64,000 bases of DNA, taken from NCBI RefSeq assembly GCF_029210385.1, contig NZ_JARGDQ010000005.1, positions 124,001-188,000 on the forward strand. The letters are read 5' to 3'. The translations under genes and the position numbers were made by a program. Position 1 is the first letter of the stretch. Every line of letters begins with the position of its first letter. This DNA is from Desulfurivibrio dismutans (GTDB taxonomy: Bacteria > Desulfobacterota > Desulfobulbia > Desulfobulbales > Desulfurivibrionaceae). Below the pieces are notes generated by a model. That model had not been told where the DNA came from. It searched no databases and was given only the letters and a program-made list of their open reading frames with translations. This document shows, in pieces, positions 54,891-64,000 of this stretch.

Positions 54891-57080
54891 TTATTCTATA
54901 TCGCTGCGGTAAAGTGCCCGGAATTTTGCCATTTGCTCTTCGGTGTCTTTCGGCAGGTCGAGCTGGTAGCGTTCTACGTACTCCGCTGCCATGCGGTGAG
55001 TGTTGAAGATCGGACAGTTTAAGGCCAGGTTCATCAGGCCGCGGTCCAGGAACTCTTTCGGTTCCGGTTCCTGGTAGAAGGTGGTCAGGATGTCCGGCAG
55101 GGTCTCGTAAAAGGAGGTGGCATCTTCACGGTAGAGCATTTCCGCCCGCTGCTCGCTGAGCAGATCCGGGTTGACCGGCCCTTCAAAGCCGAACTTCCAG
55201 CCGGTCTGACCTTCGTGGTAACCCTCCACCCACCAGCCGTCCATGATGCTGACGTTGGGCACCCCGTTCATGGCTGCCTTCATGCCGCTGGTGCCGCTGG
55301 CCTCCAGCGGGCGTTTGGGGCTGTTGAGCCAGGCATGGCAGCCGGCTACCATCATTTTGGCCACCGCCATGTCGTAGTCGGGGATGAACACCAGTCGGGC
55401 CAGGCCGTCGGTGCGCTGGTACAATTCTTCCTGGATGTCGATGATGGCTTTGATCAGTCCCTGCCCCGGCTTGTCGGCGGGATGGGCCTTGCCGGCATAG
55501 ATGAAGTTGATGGGCCACTGCTGGTCCACCAGGATGCGGGCCAGGTGGTCAAGATCCTCAAAAACCAGGTCGGCCCGCTTGTAGGTGGAGAAGCGGCGGG
55601 CAAAGCCGAAGGTGAAGGTGCGGTGGTCCAGCCGGCTCTCTTTTTCGTCCAGGTAAGAAAGGTAGTTGGGGGGGTCGATCCAGGTGGAGATGCGCTGATG
55701 GCGATGTTCGGCCAGCATGGCGTTGACATGATCGATAAGATATTTGCTGTCCGCCCGCCAGGCGTCGGCGAAGGCGTGGCGGAATTTTTTGTTGTGCAGC
55801 AGCTGGATGGCCTGACGGAAGACGCTGGGGTCCTGGCGCCAGCCGGTCAGTTCCGGGGCCGAGTCGTAAGCTTCGGCCTTGTTTTCACTGATCCAGGTAA
55901 GGTGGTGAACACCGTTGGTGATGGCGCTGATGCGTTCCTTAAACTGGGGGAACTGGGCGCGGGTGACCTCGCGGTGCAGTCGGCTGACACTGTTGGTGGT
56001 CCGGTTGACCCGCATGGCCAGAGCGGTAAAGTTATAGACTTCGGGGGTTTGTTCATCCACCGCCAGCAGTTGCAGGATCCGGCGGAAAAATGAGTGTTCC
56101 AGTCCGTGGTACAAAGCGCGGGGAAAACGGTCATGGCCGGCCTTGACCGGGGTGTGAATGGTGTATACGACATGCCTGCCCGCTTCCTCGGCGGCGGCCA
56201 GGATGTCCCGGTCGGTGGCCCGCTGGCGGAAATCATCCCCCAGCTGACGATGGAGAATTTCGCTGATCAGCCCCAGTACCAGTACCACTCCGTGCTGCTC
56301 ATTGAGGTGAATGGTGTTGGCGGTCAGGCCCAGGGTGCGCATCACCGGCAGCACGCCGGCGCCCAGTAGACGGCGCTGGATAGCCTTGGATGCCTCCGAA
56401 CTGCTGTCGTATAGCCGGTGGGATGACTTTCTGATCCATTCCGGCGAGGCGGGAATGTCGTAATCAAGCAGGATCTCGGGCACGAAAAAATCCAGGCCGC
56501 TGCCGATCTCCATTTTCAGCCACACCTGAGCCACGGCCTGGATTGGCTGATCGTGCTGATCATAAAAATCAACGGTGACGGTGAGAGGCTGGTCCGGGTT
56601 GCCGGGCTGATGCAGTGGATAAAGCCCCGGTACTTCCTCTGGTTCCCATCCCCGGGACCAGACCACCTGGCCGAGATTCATGTCCACCATTTGGGAAAAA
56701 TAGCCGTGGCGGTAAAGCAGGGAAACGGCCGCCACCGGAAGCCGGCAGTCGGCAAAACTCTTCAGGGTGTCACCGGCTAAAATCCCCAGGCCACCGCTGT
56801 AAGTGGGGATTTTTTCCGGACCGTGGAGAAATTTGTCGGCTAAAGGGGGCAGGTCCGGGGGGATCTCATCCCCTTTTGTCATCGCCTGCAGGAGATTCTT
56901 GATCGGGTGGTAGACGTCCCGGTCGGCACCGATTTCCATGGATACATAGGTGACGGATTGTCCTTGCGGGGCGGTCAGGGTCTGCCAGACCCGGTCAAAG
57001 CAGGTTTGGGAAATGCCCAAAAAAGTGCCGTACGGACTGATGGCCGTTACACTGTTGAGTGGTTTTTGCTCTGTTTTCAT
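54891..57080 (-). CDS. glgP: Alpha-glucan phosphorylase GlgP
   Basis: A 729-residue GT35 enzyme that releases glucose-1-phosphate from glycogen or maltodextrin. The pyridoxal phosphate site is in EASGTSGMKAAMNGV near residue 595, and SMEIG and GGLGILAGDTLKS lie near the N-terminus. It belongs to the shorter family type that lacks the N-terminal extension of E. coli GlgP (815). With malQ and glgB it completes a glycogen turnover set in the window. It converges with the kinase over a 59-bp gap. Confidence 0.93.
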   Translation of the reverse strand: MKTEQKPLNSVTAISPYGTFLGISQTCFDRVWQTLTAPQGQSVTYVSMEIGADRDVYHPIKNLLQAMTKGDEIPPDLPPLADKFLHGPEKIPTYSGGLGILAGDTLKSFADCRLPVAAVSLLYRHGYFSQMVDMNLGQVVWSRGWEPEEVPGLYPLHQPGNPDQPLTVTVDFYDQHDQPIQAVAQVWLKMEIGSGLDFFVPEILLDYDIPASPEWIRKSSHRLYDSSSEASKAIQRRLLGAGVLPVMRTLGLTANTIHLNEQHGVVLVLGLISEILHRQLGDDFRQRATDRDILAAAEEAGRHVVYTIHTPVKAGHDRFPRALYHGLEHSFFRRILQLLAVDEQTPEVYNFTALAMRVNRTTNSVSRLHREVTRAQFPQFKERISAITNGVHHLTWISENKAEAYDSAPELTGWRQDPSVFRQAIQLLHNKKFRHAFADAWRADSKYLIDHVNAMLAEHRHQRISTWIDPPNYLSYLDEKESRLDHRTFTFGFARRFSTYKRADLVFEDLDHLARILVDQQWPINFIYAGKAHPADKPGQGLIKAIIDIQEELYQRTDGLARLVFIPDYDMAVAKMMVAGCHAWLNSPKRPLEASGTSGMKAAMNGVPNVSIMDGWWVEGYHEGQTGWKFGFEGPVNPDLLSEQRAEMLYREDATSFYETLPDILTTFYQEPEPKEFLDRGLMNLALNCPIFNTHRMAAEYVERYQLDLPKDTEEQMAKFRALYRSDIE

Positions 57081-57239
57081 TGCTTCTCTGCCTTGACGGA
57101 TGATTGGCTGTCATCTCCGTGATTGAGTTTGCCTTGCGCGTATAATCGTGTTCTGGAGTCGAAGCCGTCGGATAGGCAACTTCAACATGGCCTTTGCGAC
57201 CAGTCGTCACCGTTGCTGTGTCGCCGGCTGGGCTCACAC

Positions 57240-57290
57240 TGTAAGTCATTGCTTTTGCGTTGCCGGCCAACATTTTTGGCGGTTTTTTGC
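57240..57290 (+). repeat. 51-bp dispersed repeat, copy C
   Basis: The copy begins TGTAAGTC and ends GGCGGTTTTTTGC. It matches copy B at about 42 and copy A at about 41 of 51 positions, without gaps. It is in the 533-bp gap 57081-57613, where I see no gene. A second GGTTTTTTGC block with similar following bases is at 57565-57596. A weak promoter-like pair, TTGAAA/TATACA at about 57386-57412, has poor spacing. Confidence 0.65.
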
Positions 57291-57613
57291 AAGGCCAACA
57301 AACTTACCGGTTTTGGTCGCTTTTGTAAAAGGGAAAAGTGTGCGTCGGCAAGGAACTACAAGACCCCGGCAGAAGGAAAAAGCGCTTGAAATTTCAGACT
57401 CTTTTCTATACATTGCTTCGCTGCTACCCATTTGGTGGCGCTAGCCGTTAGTGTGTAAAGAATTGTTGAATAAATTGTAGCTTGCTCAAATGTGACTGCT
57501 TCGCAGAGGGCGAATGGTCCGGCCGCCGACGGGCAAAGGCCAGTGCGCCGAGGTGTTCGGGTGACGGTTTTTTGCGGAGTCGACAACTTACCACTTTTAG
57601 AGGAGATGGCCCG

Positions 57614-58201
57614 ATGAAGAAGGAAATGAAACGGATTTTCACTGCGGTGGCAATTGTTTGTGCGGTTTTCCTGTTTGCTGTCGGTTGCGGTAAGCGGGTG
57701 GCGGTGGATCCGGGTGATGAGCAGCCGGCGGTTGAGCCGACGGTGACGGAAACCGAGCCGGCCCACACCCCGTGGGAACCTGCCCGCACCTGGCCCGGTG
57801 AAGCTGAGGACGAGTCACTGGATGACACCGCCGGGGCCGATCTGGCCATTAAGGAAGGGCGGACCTCGGCCCCGCTGCTGCCGGTCTACTATGATTTTGA
57901 CCGTTCCAGTATCCGTGCCGACCAGGAAGAGCGGATGGTTCACAACGGCGAATATATGCTTGACAACCCCCGGGTGCGGGTGCGCATTGAAGGCAACACC
58001 GACGAACGCGGCACTCGTGAGTACAACATGGCCTTGGGTGAACGGCGGGCGATGAGTACCAAAAAGTATCTGATTGACCTGGGGGTTGCCGCTGAGCGCC
58101 TTGAAACCCTCAGCTACGGCGAGGAAAAGCCGATCAGTTTCGGTCGGGACGAGCTTTCCTGGTCGCTTAATCGTCGATCTGACTTTGTCATCATCCAATA
58201 A
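57614..58201 (+). CDS. pal: Peptidoglycan-associated lipoprotein Pal
   Basis: A 195-residue lipoprotein of the Tol-Pal system. The signal peptide ends in the lipobox FAVGC, so Cys23 is lipidated. After a Pro/Glu-rich linker the OmpA-C domain starts near residue 95 with YYDFDRSSI, and EGNTDERGTREYN near 135 contains the diaminopimelate-binding Asp and Arg. I chose the ATG at 57614, with GAGGAG upstream. No tol genes are nearby; an OmpH-type gene follows, with a terminator between. Confidence 0.92.
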   Translation: MKKEMKRIFTAVAIVCAVFLFAVGCGKRVAVDPGDEQPAVEPTVTETEPAHTPWEPARTWPGEAEDESLDDTAGADLAIKEGRTSAPLLPVYYDFDRSSIRADQEERMVHNGEYMLDNPRVRVRIEGNTDERGTREYNMALGERRAMSTKKYLIDLGVAAERLETLSYGEEKPISFGRDELSWSLNRRSDFVIIQ

Positions 58202-58270
58202 CTGCCGTAATGGTTGCCGGTTGTTACCAGATTGGCGACTGGGATGCTGTGATCGGCAGTGCTGAAGATG

Positions 58271-58308
58271 AAAAAACCGGGACGGGTTGACTCGTCCCGG
58301 TTTTTTTT
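58271..58308. terminator. Rho-independent terminator between pal and skp
   Basis: CCGGGACG and CGTCCCGG form an 8-bp stem, extended by A and T runs on both sides, so it can end transcription in both directions. It lies about 70 bp after the pal stop. Confidence 0.88.
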
Positions 58309-58363
58309 ACCGCACGGCAAGTTAACCAGAAATGACTGTAACCAGAAAAAGGAGTTAAAAATC

Positions 58364-58915
58364 ATGAAAAACAGGTTTGCCGCATCGTTGCTGGCCGTTT
58401 TTTTGTTGCTGGCGTTTTGGGCCGTGCCTGCCGCGGCGGCGGAAGGGCGGATCGCTACCATGAGTGTCCAGAAAGTGTTGGATAATTCTGCAGTCGCCGG
58501 TGAGGCCCGCAGGAAGATTGAGGCCGAATTTGAAAAACACCGGACTTCTCTGCAGCGGGAGCAACGTGAGCTGGAGGAGTTGCACCAGGAAATTGAACAG
58601 AAAAGCGCGGTCTGGAGTGAGCAGGTGCGCACCCAGAAGGAACGCGAATTGCAGCGTCGCTACCGGGAGTTTGAAGCCCGCAACGAGGATGCCCAGCTTG
58701 CCGTCCAGGAACTGGAACAGGAGTTGATGGAACCGGTGCTGGGGGCCTTAAATGAGATTATCGATGAAGTTGGCCGGGAAAATGGTTACGACCTGATATT
58801 GGAATACACCATGAAGGGCCTGCGCACCCGTACCGGTTTGCTGTATGCCACTGATTCTCTGGATATCAGTATTAAGGTGCAGGAAAAACTTGATGCCCGG
58901 CTGGGTGATGAGTAA
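58364..58915 (+). CDS. skp: OmpH/Skp-family periplasmic chaperone
   Basis: A 183-residue secreted protein. A signal peptide of about 27 residues ends in AAAA. The rest is mostly alpha-helical coiled coil (about 55-125), the tentacles that hold unfolded outer-membrane proteins, followed by a beta segment. The ATG at 58364 has AAGGAG upstream. Skp genes often follow bamA; here bamA is absent. A copy of the 137-bp element begins just six bases past the stop, with its target duplication overlapping the end of the gene's last codons region. Confidence 0.88.
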   Translation: MKNRFAASLLAVFLLLAFWAVPAAAAEGRIATMSVQKVLDNSAVAGEARRKIEAEFEKHRTSLQREQRELEELHQEIEQKSAVWSEQVRTQKERELQRRYREFEARNEDAQLAVQELEQELMEPVLGALNEIIDEVGRENGYDLILEYTMKGLRTRTGLLYATDSLDISIKVQEKLDARLGDE

Positions 58916-58921
58916 ATAAGT

Positions 58922-59058
58922 TGTAACTGTCCAGCAGCACCCCCGTATTGCGGCGATCAGGTCGGCTTGAGTACCTGATGTGCGCTATGCCGACTCGGCT
59001 TACCGCAACTTGGGGCACGTCTGTTCAGTTACGTGCCCCGAATGAGCTGGATAGTTAC
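58922..59058 (+). mobile_element. 137-bp transposase-less element, copy 3
   Basis: The copy runs from TGTAACTGTCC to GCTGGATAGTTAC. It is flanked by the perfect 7-bp duplication AATAAGT (58915-58921 and 59059-59065). The two ends are inverted repeats with 13 of 14 matches. The orientation is that of copy 1. It lies between skp and the dxs stop. Confidence 0.93.
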
Positions 59059-59140
59059 AATAAGTTAAGCTTAAGGTGATCCGGCAACCGTTCTGTGGCT
59101 AATTATCAAGGGGCAATTCCCCGCATAACGGTAGCGGTTG

Positions 59141-61036
59141 CTAATTCTCGAGGACGGCGGCGCTGATGGCCGCCGCGTCGATCCTGGCCAGTTGCCAGAG
59201 CTGCGGCTGGCTGCCATGCTCCAGGAAGCGATCCGGCAGACCCAGGGTTTTTACCCGCACCTGGGCCAGGCCGCGGCGCTGGAGCAGTTCCATGACCGCC
59301 GAGCCAAACCCGCCGGCCCGGACGTTGTCTTCCACCGTTACTACCCGGCCGGTTTTGCCGGCCCACTCGCTGATCAACTCCCCGTCCAGCGGTTTGACGA
59401 AACGAGGGTTGATCACCGCCGCCGAGATTCCAGTCTTGGCCAATTCGGCCGCCGCTTCCATGGCCGGCGCCACCCGGTTGCCCACCGGCAGCAGCAGTAC
59501 ATCTGATCCTTCCCGCAGTAGTTCCCCTTTGCCGAAAGGGATTTTTTGCAGTTCCTGGTCCAGGGGCAGCCCTAGTCCTGCCCCCCGCGGATAGCGGATG
59601 GCCACCGGTTCCGGGCATTGCAGGGCGGTGAACAGCATATGGCGCAGTTCATTTTCATCCTTGGGGGCCAACATCACCAGGTTGGGGATGATGCGCAAAA
59701 AGGAGAGGTCGAAGACCCCGTGGTGGGTGGGGCCGTCATCGCCCACCACGCCGCCCCGGTCGATGGCGAAAATCACCGGCAGTTCCGGCAGGCAGATGTC
59801 GTGGATCACCTGGTCAAAGGCCCGCTGCAAAAAGGTGGAGTAAACCGCCACCACCGGCCGCAGTCCTTCGCTGGCCAGGCCGGCGGCAAAGGTAGCGGCG
59901 TGCTGTTCGGCAATGCCCACATCAAAAAAACGGTCGGGGAACTCGGCGGCAAAGCGGCTTAACCCGGTGCCCGACGGCATGGCGGCGGTGATGGCGCAGA
60001 TTCTGGGGTCTTGCGTTGCCAGCTCCACCAGTGTATCGCCGAAAATCTTGGTATAGCTGGGCGGCCCCGCAGTGGCGGCCAGTTTGCCGGTGGCTACCTC
60101 GAAGGGACCGACGCCGTGGAAGTCGCCGGGGCGTTCTTCGGCCGGGGTATACCCCTTGCCCTTGGTGGTGATTACATGGATCAGCACCGGGCCCTGGCTG
60201 AAATCTCTTACGTTGCGGAAGGTTTCCAGCAGGGACTCCAGGTGGTGGCCGGGAATGGGGCCGATGTATTCAAACTTCAGGGCCTCAAAGAGCATGCCGG
60301 GGGTAAAAAAGCCTTTCAGACTTTCTTCGCTGCGTTTCAGCAGGTGCAGCACATTCTCCCCCATCTGAAAATTTTTCAGCAGGTGTTCCAGCTCCTTTTT
60401 GATCCGTACCATGGTGCGGCCGGTGAGCTTACGACTCAAAAAACTTGACAAGGCGCCGACATTGGGCGAGATAGACATCTCGTTGTCGTTTAAAACGACA
60501 ATCAGGTTTTTTCCCAGGTGGCCGGCCTGGTTCAGTCCTTCGAAGGCCAGGCCACCGGTCATGGAGCCGTCGCCGATCACCGCGATGGTCTTGTTGTTTT
60601 CCCCCTTCAGTTCAGTGCCCACCGCCATGCCCAAAGCGGCGGAGATGGAGGTACTGCTGTGGCCGGTGTCGAAATGGTCGTATTCGCTCTCCTCCCGCTT
60701 GGGGAAACCGCTGATTCCCCCTAATTGGCGCAGAGTGCCGAAGCGCTCTTGGCGGCCGGTGATCAGCTTGTGGGTGTAACACTGGTGCCCCACATCCCAG
60801 ATGATCTTGTCGCTGGGGGTGTTGAAGACGTAATGCAGGGCCAGGGTAAGTTCCACCACCCCCAGGCAGGGGGCCAGGTGCCCACCGGTGTGGGCCACGG
60901 TGTTGATGATGGTGTCCCGCAGTTCGGCGGCCAGGGCCGGCAGTTGTTCGCTTTTCAGGCGGCGCAGGTCGTGGGGTGATTCGATGGCCGGTAACAGACA
61001 ACCGTCGGCCGGCTTATGATCGTTTTGGTCGTTCAT
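59141..61036 (-). CDS. dxs: 1-deoxy-D-xylulose-5-phosphate synthase Dxs
   Basis: Dxs is the thiamin-dependent first enzyme of the MEP pathway; it condenses pyruvate and glyceraldehyde 3-phosphate. The 631-residue protein has WDVGHQ near residue 80, the TPP-binding motif GDGSMTGG near 155 with [12 protein letters not shown] after it, and the transketolase central domain with DGPTHHGV near 425. Length is normal. ispA ends 20 bp upstream, so the order is xseB-ispA-dxs, the usual pathway cluster. Confidence 0.96.
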   Translation of the reverse strand: MNDQNDHKPADGCLLPAIESPHDLRRLKSEQLPALAAELRDTIINTVAHTGGHLAPCLGVVELTLALHYVFNTPSDKIIWDVGHQCYTHKLITGRQERFGTLRQLGGISGFPKREESEYDHFDTGHSSTSISAALGMAVGTELKGENNKTIAVIGDGSMTGGLAFEGLNQAGHLGKNLIVVLNDNEMSISPNVGALSSFLSRKLTGRTMVRIKKELEHLLKNFQMGENVLHLLKRSEESLKGFFTPGMLFEALKFEYIGPIPGHHLESLLETFRNVRDFSQGPVLIHVITTKGKGYTPAEERPGDFHGVGPFEVATGKLAATAGPPSYTKIFGDTLVELATQDPRICAITAAMPSGTGLSRFAAEFPDRFFDVGIAEQHAATFAAGLASEGLRPVVAVYSTFLQRAFDQVIHDICLPELPVIFAIDRGGVVGDDGPTHHGVFDLSFLRIIPNLVMLAPKDENELRHMLFTALQCPEPVAIRYPRGAGLGLPLDQELQKIPFGKGELLREGSDVLLLPVGNRVAPAMEAAAELAKTGISAAVINPRFVKPLDGELISEWAGKTGRVVTVEDNVRAGGFGSAVMELLQRRGLAQVRVKTLGLPDRFLEHGSQPQLWQLARIDAAAISAAVLEN

Positions 61037-61056
61037 GATAACCTGTTGGTGCTTGG

Positions 61057-61950
61057 TTAATTTTTGCGGGCGGATATGTAACGGGCCAGCTCCCGTAAGG
61101 GGTCGGCATGTCCATCGAAAGTGGCCAGCGCGGCAATGGCGCCGGCCACCGCCTCGTCGGCTTTGCGCCTGGTTGCTTCCAGGCCCAGCAGGGCCGGATA
61201 AGTGGCCTTGCCCCGGGCGGCATCACTGCCGGCGGCCTTGCCCAAAGTAGCGGTGTCACCGGTAACGTTAAGCAGATCGTCGACGATCTGGAAGGCCAGC
61301 CCGATTTGTTCGCCGTAGGTGGTCAGGGCTTCGTACTGCCGGCGGTTGGCGCCGCCGCCGATGGCGCCGCTTTGTACGGCGGCGGTGATCAGGGCGCCGG
61401 TCTTGCACCGATGAATCCGTTGCAGTTGGGCCAGGTCGACCTGGGGTTGCCCCTCGGCCTCGATATCCAGTACCTGGCCACCCACCATGCCTCCCGGGCC
61501 GACAGCTTTAGCGATATTGCCGAGCAGTTGCAATTGCTCCTCGGCGCTGATCCTGCCCCGGTCCAATGGCCGGGCCAGCAGTTCAAAGGCAAAGCTGAGC
61601 AGGCTATCCCCGGCCAGGATCGCGGCTGCTTCGCCGAATTTTTTATGACAGGTGGGCATCCCCCGGCGCAGATCGTCATCGTCCATGGCCGGCAGATCGT
61701 CGTGGATCAGAGAGTAGGTGTGGATGCACTCTAAAGCGGTGGCCACCGGCAGCAGCGGTTTGGAATCCGCCGGCAGAGCCTCGGCGGCCGCCAGGCAAAG
61801 AATCGGCCGGATGCGTTTGCCCCCGGCCAGCAGGCTGTAGCGCATGGCCTCAACATGACCGGCCAGTGCCCCGGTTGTTGGGGGTAGAAGCCGGTCCAGG
61901 GTCTGCTCTACTTCCTGGCGCCGCTGGTTGAGATATTGTTTGATGTCCAT
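61057..61950 (-). CDS. ispA: Farnesyl/geranylgeranyl diphosphate synthase IspA
   Basis: A 297-residue polyprenyl synthase. The first Asp-rich motif is [10 protein letters not shown] near residue 83, with chain-length residues before it, and the second is [13 protein letters not shown] near 225. GGKRIRP and HTYSLIHDD also fit. The product is probably C15, but a C20 product cannot be excluded. xseB lies upstream (80-bp gap) and dxs downstream. Confidence 0.93.
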   Translation of the reverse strand: MDIKQYLNQRRQEVEQTLDRLLPPTTGALAGHVEAMRYSLLAGGKRIRPILCLAAAEALPADSKPLLPVATALECIHTYSLIHDDLPAMDDDDLRRGMPTCHKKFGEAAAILAGDSLLSFAFELLARPLDRGRISAEEQLQLLGNIAKAVGPGGMVGGQVLDIEAEGQPQVDLAQLQRIHRCKTGALITAAVQSGAIGGGANRRQYEALTTYGEQIGLAFQIVDDLLNVTGDTATLGKAAGSDAARGKATYPALLGLEATRRKADEAVAGAIAALATFDGHADPLRELARYISARKN

Positions 61951-62030
61951 GGGGTGAAATGGTTGCCCGGTTTCAATTGATTGCTAACTAATGGTTGCTA
62001 ACGAAAATATCATCCGCAGTGGGAGCCTGG

Positions 62031-62261
62031 TCAGGTTTGGTCGTCTTCGCTGAAGGGTTCGGCGATCACCTCGCCGTTTTTTTGCAGCAGGATTTCCACT
62101 TTTTTTTCCGCTTCATCCAAGGTGTTACGGCAAAAGGCAGCCAGTCGGATGCCCTCGTCGAACCTTTTCAATGACTGCTCCAGGCTCAACTCGCCTTCCT
62201 CCAGTTCCCTGGTAATCTTTTCCAGTCTGGCCATGGCGTCTTCGAAGTTCTGTTTGGCCAT
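62031..62261 (-). CDS. xseB: Exodeoxyribonuclease VII small subunit XseB
   Basis: A 76-residue helical protein with the family pattern [24 protein letters not shown], then [12 protein letters not shown]. Several small subunits bind one XseA to form the single-strand exonuclease VII. The large-subunit gene xseA, often next to it, is not in the window; the next gene in the other direction is xerC. Its position with ispA and dxs is the common arrangement. Confidence 0.92.
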   Translation of the reverse strand: MAKQNFEDAMARLEKITRELEEGELSLEQSLKRFDEGIRLAAFCRNTLDEAEKKVEILLQKNGEVIAEPFSEDDQT

Positions 62262-62499
62262 TGTTGTGTCTCCTTGGGTTAACCATGTACGTCCAGCAGC
62301 ACCGCCGAAAATGGCGATTGGCCCGGCATGCTTACAGGGGGGTGCGCGGTGAGCGGAACGGCGATGCGTGCTTCAGCACCGGAGCCACTCCAATCTTGGC
62401 AAGATTGTGGTGTGCCGTCACTGTTTTCCAACATACAATGAAGCACCGTCGAGGGGCAATCTCTTTCCAAAAAAACCGGCCTGTGGTAGGTTATCGGTG

Positions 62500-63483
62500 A
62501 TGAGAAGTGACAGGGTGGCTGAGCATATCGAAGGTTTTCTGCGGTGGCTCCAGGTGGAAAAGGGGTATTCCCCCCACACGGTCAGCAGCTACCGTCGGGA
62601 CCTCCATGAATTTGCGTCGCTTGATCGGGGTTTTGGCCCGGTGGAAAGCATTGCCCAACTTGATGTCCAGCGGGTCCGGGCCTTCGTCTACAGCCTGCAT
62701 GGCCGTAACCGCAGTTCTTCGGTGGCCCGTAAGCTTTCCTCCCTGCGCAGTTTTTTTCGCTATTTGCAGAAAAACGGGGTAATTGCCGGTGACCCTGCGG
62801 CCGCAGTGGCCGCCCCCAAGGCGGAAGGTTACCTGCCCACGGTTTTGAGCGTGGATGAGGTTTTTTCCCTGCTGGAAATGCCGGGCCTGGCCGACACCTA
62901 CGCCGCCCGGGACCGTGCCATGCTGGAGTTGCTTTACTCTACCGGGATGCGGGTGGCGGAACTGGCCGCCCTGAACCTGGAGCAGGTGGACCTGGTTGAA
63001 GGTATGGTCCGGGTACGGGGCAAGGGCAACAAGGAACGCCTGGTGCCCATGGGTACTCCCGCCTGCGAGGCGGTGAAGGCATATCTGCCCCAGCGGGAAG
63101 TGCTGCTGCGGGCCGGCAACCGGGAAACACCGGACTCCGTTGAGGCGGGCGGCGGCAAAAATGGCAGGCGCGGTGGGGCCGTCAACAATGAAGAGCGCGC
63201 GCAACCGCTGCTGGTCAACGCCCGAGGCGGGCGGCTGACCACCCGCAGCATTGAGCGGCAGGTGAAAATGTACGCCGAGCGGGCCGGTATTGCCGCCCGG
63301 GTCAGCCCCCATGCCCTACGCCACTCTTTTGCCACCCATCTGCTGGAGATGGGGGCGGATCTGCGCACCGTGCAGGAACTGCTGGGCCATGCCAGCCTGT
63401 CCACCACCCAGAGATACACCCATCTCAACCTGGATCATCTCACGGCGGTTTATGACCAGGCCCACCCGCGGGCACGGGGTTGA
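62500..63483 (+). CDS. xerC: Site-specific tyrosine recombinase XerC
   Basis: A 327-residue recombinase that resolves chromosome dimers at dif with XerD. The N-terminal SAM-like domain contains QVEKGYSPHTVSSYRRDL. The catalytic Arg is in TGMRVAELAAL, the Lys in the GKGNKERLVP strand, then HALRHSFATHLLEMG, the GHASLSTTQRYTH segment with His and Tyr. About 20-25 extra residues, rich in Gly and Asn, sit before LLVNARGG. ATG at 62500. Pairing with hslV is common for xerC. The gap 62262-62499 holds a weak, decayed relative of the 137-bp element's left end near 62286. Confidence 0.9.
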   Translation: MRSDRVAEHIEGFLRWLQVEKGYSPHTVSSYRRDLHEFASLDRGFGPVESIAQLDVQRVRAFVYSLHGRNRSSSVARKLSSLRSFFRYLQKNGVIAGDPAAAVAAPKAEGYLPTVLSVDEVFSLLEMPGLADTYAARDRAMLELLYSTGMRVAELAALNLEQVDLVEGMVRVRGKGNKERLVPMGTPACEAVKAYLPQREVLLRAGNRETPDSVEAGGGKNGRRGGAVNNEERAQPLLVNARGGRLTTRSIERQVKMYAERAGIAARVSPHALRHSFATHLLEMGADLRTVQELLGHASLSTTQRYTHLNLDHLTAVYDQAHPRARG

Positions 63484-63513
63484 GATCTAGCACCAGCCGT
63501 TAAAACAGCAGAT

Positions 63514-63534
63514 TATTGGCCGTGGTGAACGGTT
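63514..63534 (+). repeat. 21-bp dispersed repeat, copy 3
   Basis: It matches 3268-3288 at 19 of 21 positions. It lies between xerC and hslV, 30 bp upstream of the hslV ATG, so it is in the leader of that gene. Confidence 0.5.
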
Positions 63535-63564
63535 GCAGGATAAATTTTTAAGGAGTAAAAAGTC

Positions 63565-64000
63565 ATGAAAGTACGTTCTACCACCGTGGTGGCGGTCAGG
63601 CACCGGGATATGGTGGCCATGGCCGGGGATGGCCAGGTCACCATGGGCAACGTGGTGGTCAAGCACCAGGCTCGCAAGATTCGTCGCCTCTACCATGGCC
63701 GGGTGATCACCGGTTTTGCCGGGGCCACCGCCGACGCCTTCACCCTGTTCGACAAGCTGGAGCTGCAACTTGAAAAATACAGCGGCAACCTGCTGCGGGC
63801 GGCGGTGGAACTGGCCAAGGAATGGCGTACCGATCGCATGTTGCGTCGCCTGGAAGCCATGATGGTGGCGGTGGATGCTGAACGTTCCCTGTTACTCTCC
63901 GGCAACGGTGATGTGATCGAGCCCGATGACGGAATCCTGGCCATCGGCTCCGGCGGGCCCTACGCCCACGCCGCCGCCAAGGCCCTGGTAGCCCACAGCG
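63565..64000 (+). CDS. hslV: ATP-dependent protease subunit HslV (C-terminus outside window)
   Basis: HslV is the proteasome-like peptidase that works with the HslU ATPase. The visible 145 residues start [13 protein letters not shown]; the N-terminal Thr after a short propeptide is the nucleophile. [20 protein letters not shown] and IGSGGPYA are family motifs. The ATG has AAGGAG upstream. The end of the gene, and hslU, lie outside the window. xerC precedes it, the common order. Confidence 0.95.
   Translation, partial: MKVRSTTVVAVRHRDMVAMAGDGQVTMGNVVVKHQARKIRRLYHGRVITGFAGATADAFTLFDKLELQLEKYSGNLLRAAVELAKEWRTDRMLRRLEAMMVAVDAERSLLLSGNGDVIEPDDGILAIGSGGPYAHAAAKALVAHS

Noticed and set aside
57386-57412. 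TTGAAA/TATACA promoter for pal
   Set aside because: The spacing of about 15 bp is too short for a confident call.
62286-62320. A fourth copy of the 137-bp element
   Set aside because: Only the left-end GTCCAGCAGCACC stretch is similar; no right end or duplication was found, so it is at most a decayed fragment.

Overview
The window is a chromosomal stretch from a GC-rich Gram-negative bacterium. It carries lipid A genes (lpxK, lpxC), outer-membrane genes (pal, an OmpH/Skp chaperone, a porin-like barrel), a sigma-54 activator, pilT, comEC, a large BCCT osmolyte transporter and several c-di-GMP proteins. This mix fits a deltaproteobacterium (Desulfobacterota), perhaps a salt- and alkali-adapted Desulfobulbales such as Desulfurivibrio. 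That placement is inference from gene content and was not tested. I see no prophage, CRISPR array, rRNA operon or transposase gene.

Layout. 0-8 kb: the end of a molybdopterin-type gene, then murJ, rsmE, lpxK, lpxC, proC and nadK (envelope and core metabolism). 8-17 kb: two small membrane/stress proteins, an NtrC-type regulator, a PHP phosphoesterase, pilT, comEC and a primary-type sigma factor. 17-26 kb: malQ, an FMN reductase, tRNA-Glu, a TVP38 protein, a DnaJ-domain protein, ftsY, ispH, glgB and yqgE. 26-36.6 kb: a betaine-type transporter with a porin, a SEC-C protein, an atypical class A PBP and a very large pentapeptide-repeat membrane protein. 36.7-43 kb: valS, a dGTPase-like gene and an ABC-F ATPase. 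43-55 kb: a signalling region with three c-di-GMP proteins, RtcB, a DUF362 protein, an HPt protein, an OmpR-type regulator, a PPDK/PEP-synthase regulator, a CheY-like protein and a histidine kinase. 55-64 kb: glgP, pal, skp, xseB-ispA-dxs, xerC and the start of hslV.

How the genes work together. malQ, glgB and glgP make a dispersed glycogen/maltodextrin toolkit. ispH, ispA and dxs belong to the MEP isoprenoid route. lpxK, lpxC, murJ, the PBP, pal and skp build the envelope. The diguanylate cyclase and the OmpR-type regulator genes diverge from a shared intergenic region that holds two pairs of 7-bp repeats with 11-bp periodicity, a likely regulator binding pattern.

The least ordinary content is in the repeats. 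First, three copies of a transposase-less element of about 137 bp have inverted ends and perfect 7-bp target duplications (26601, 33778, 58922), and a 30-bp hairpin made only of the two ends lies at 54856. Second, palindromic segments are inserted in frame in valS and rsmE, share terminal motifs and have an intergenic relative, which recalls the palindromic elements known inside Rickettsia genes. Third, there are a 51-bp repeat family, a 21-bp repeat family, and a cluster of four hairpins with a related locus elsewhere.
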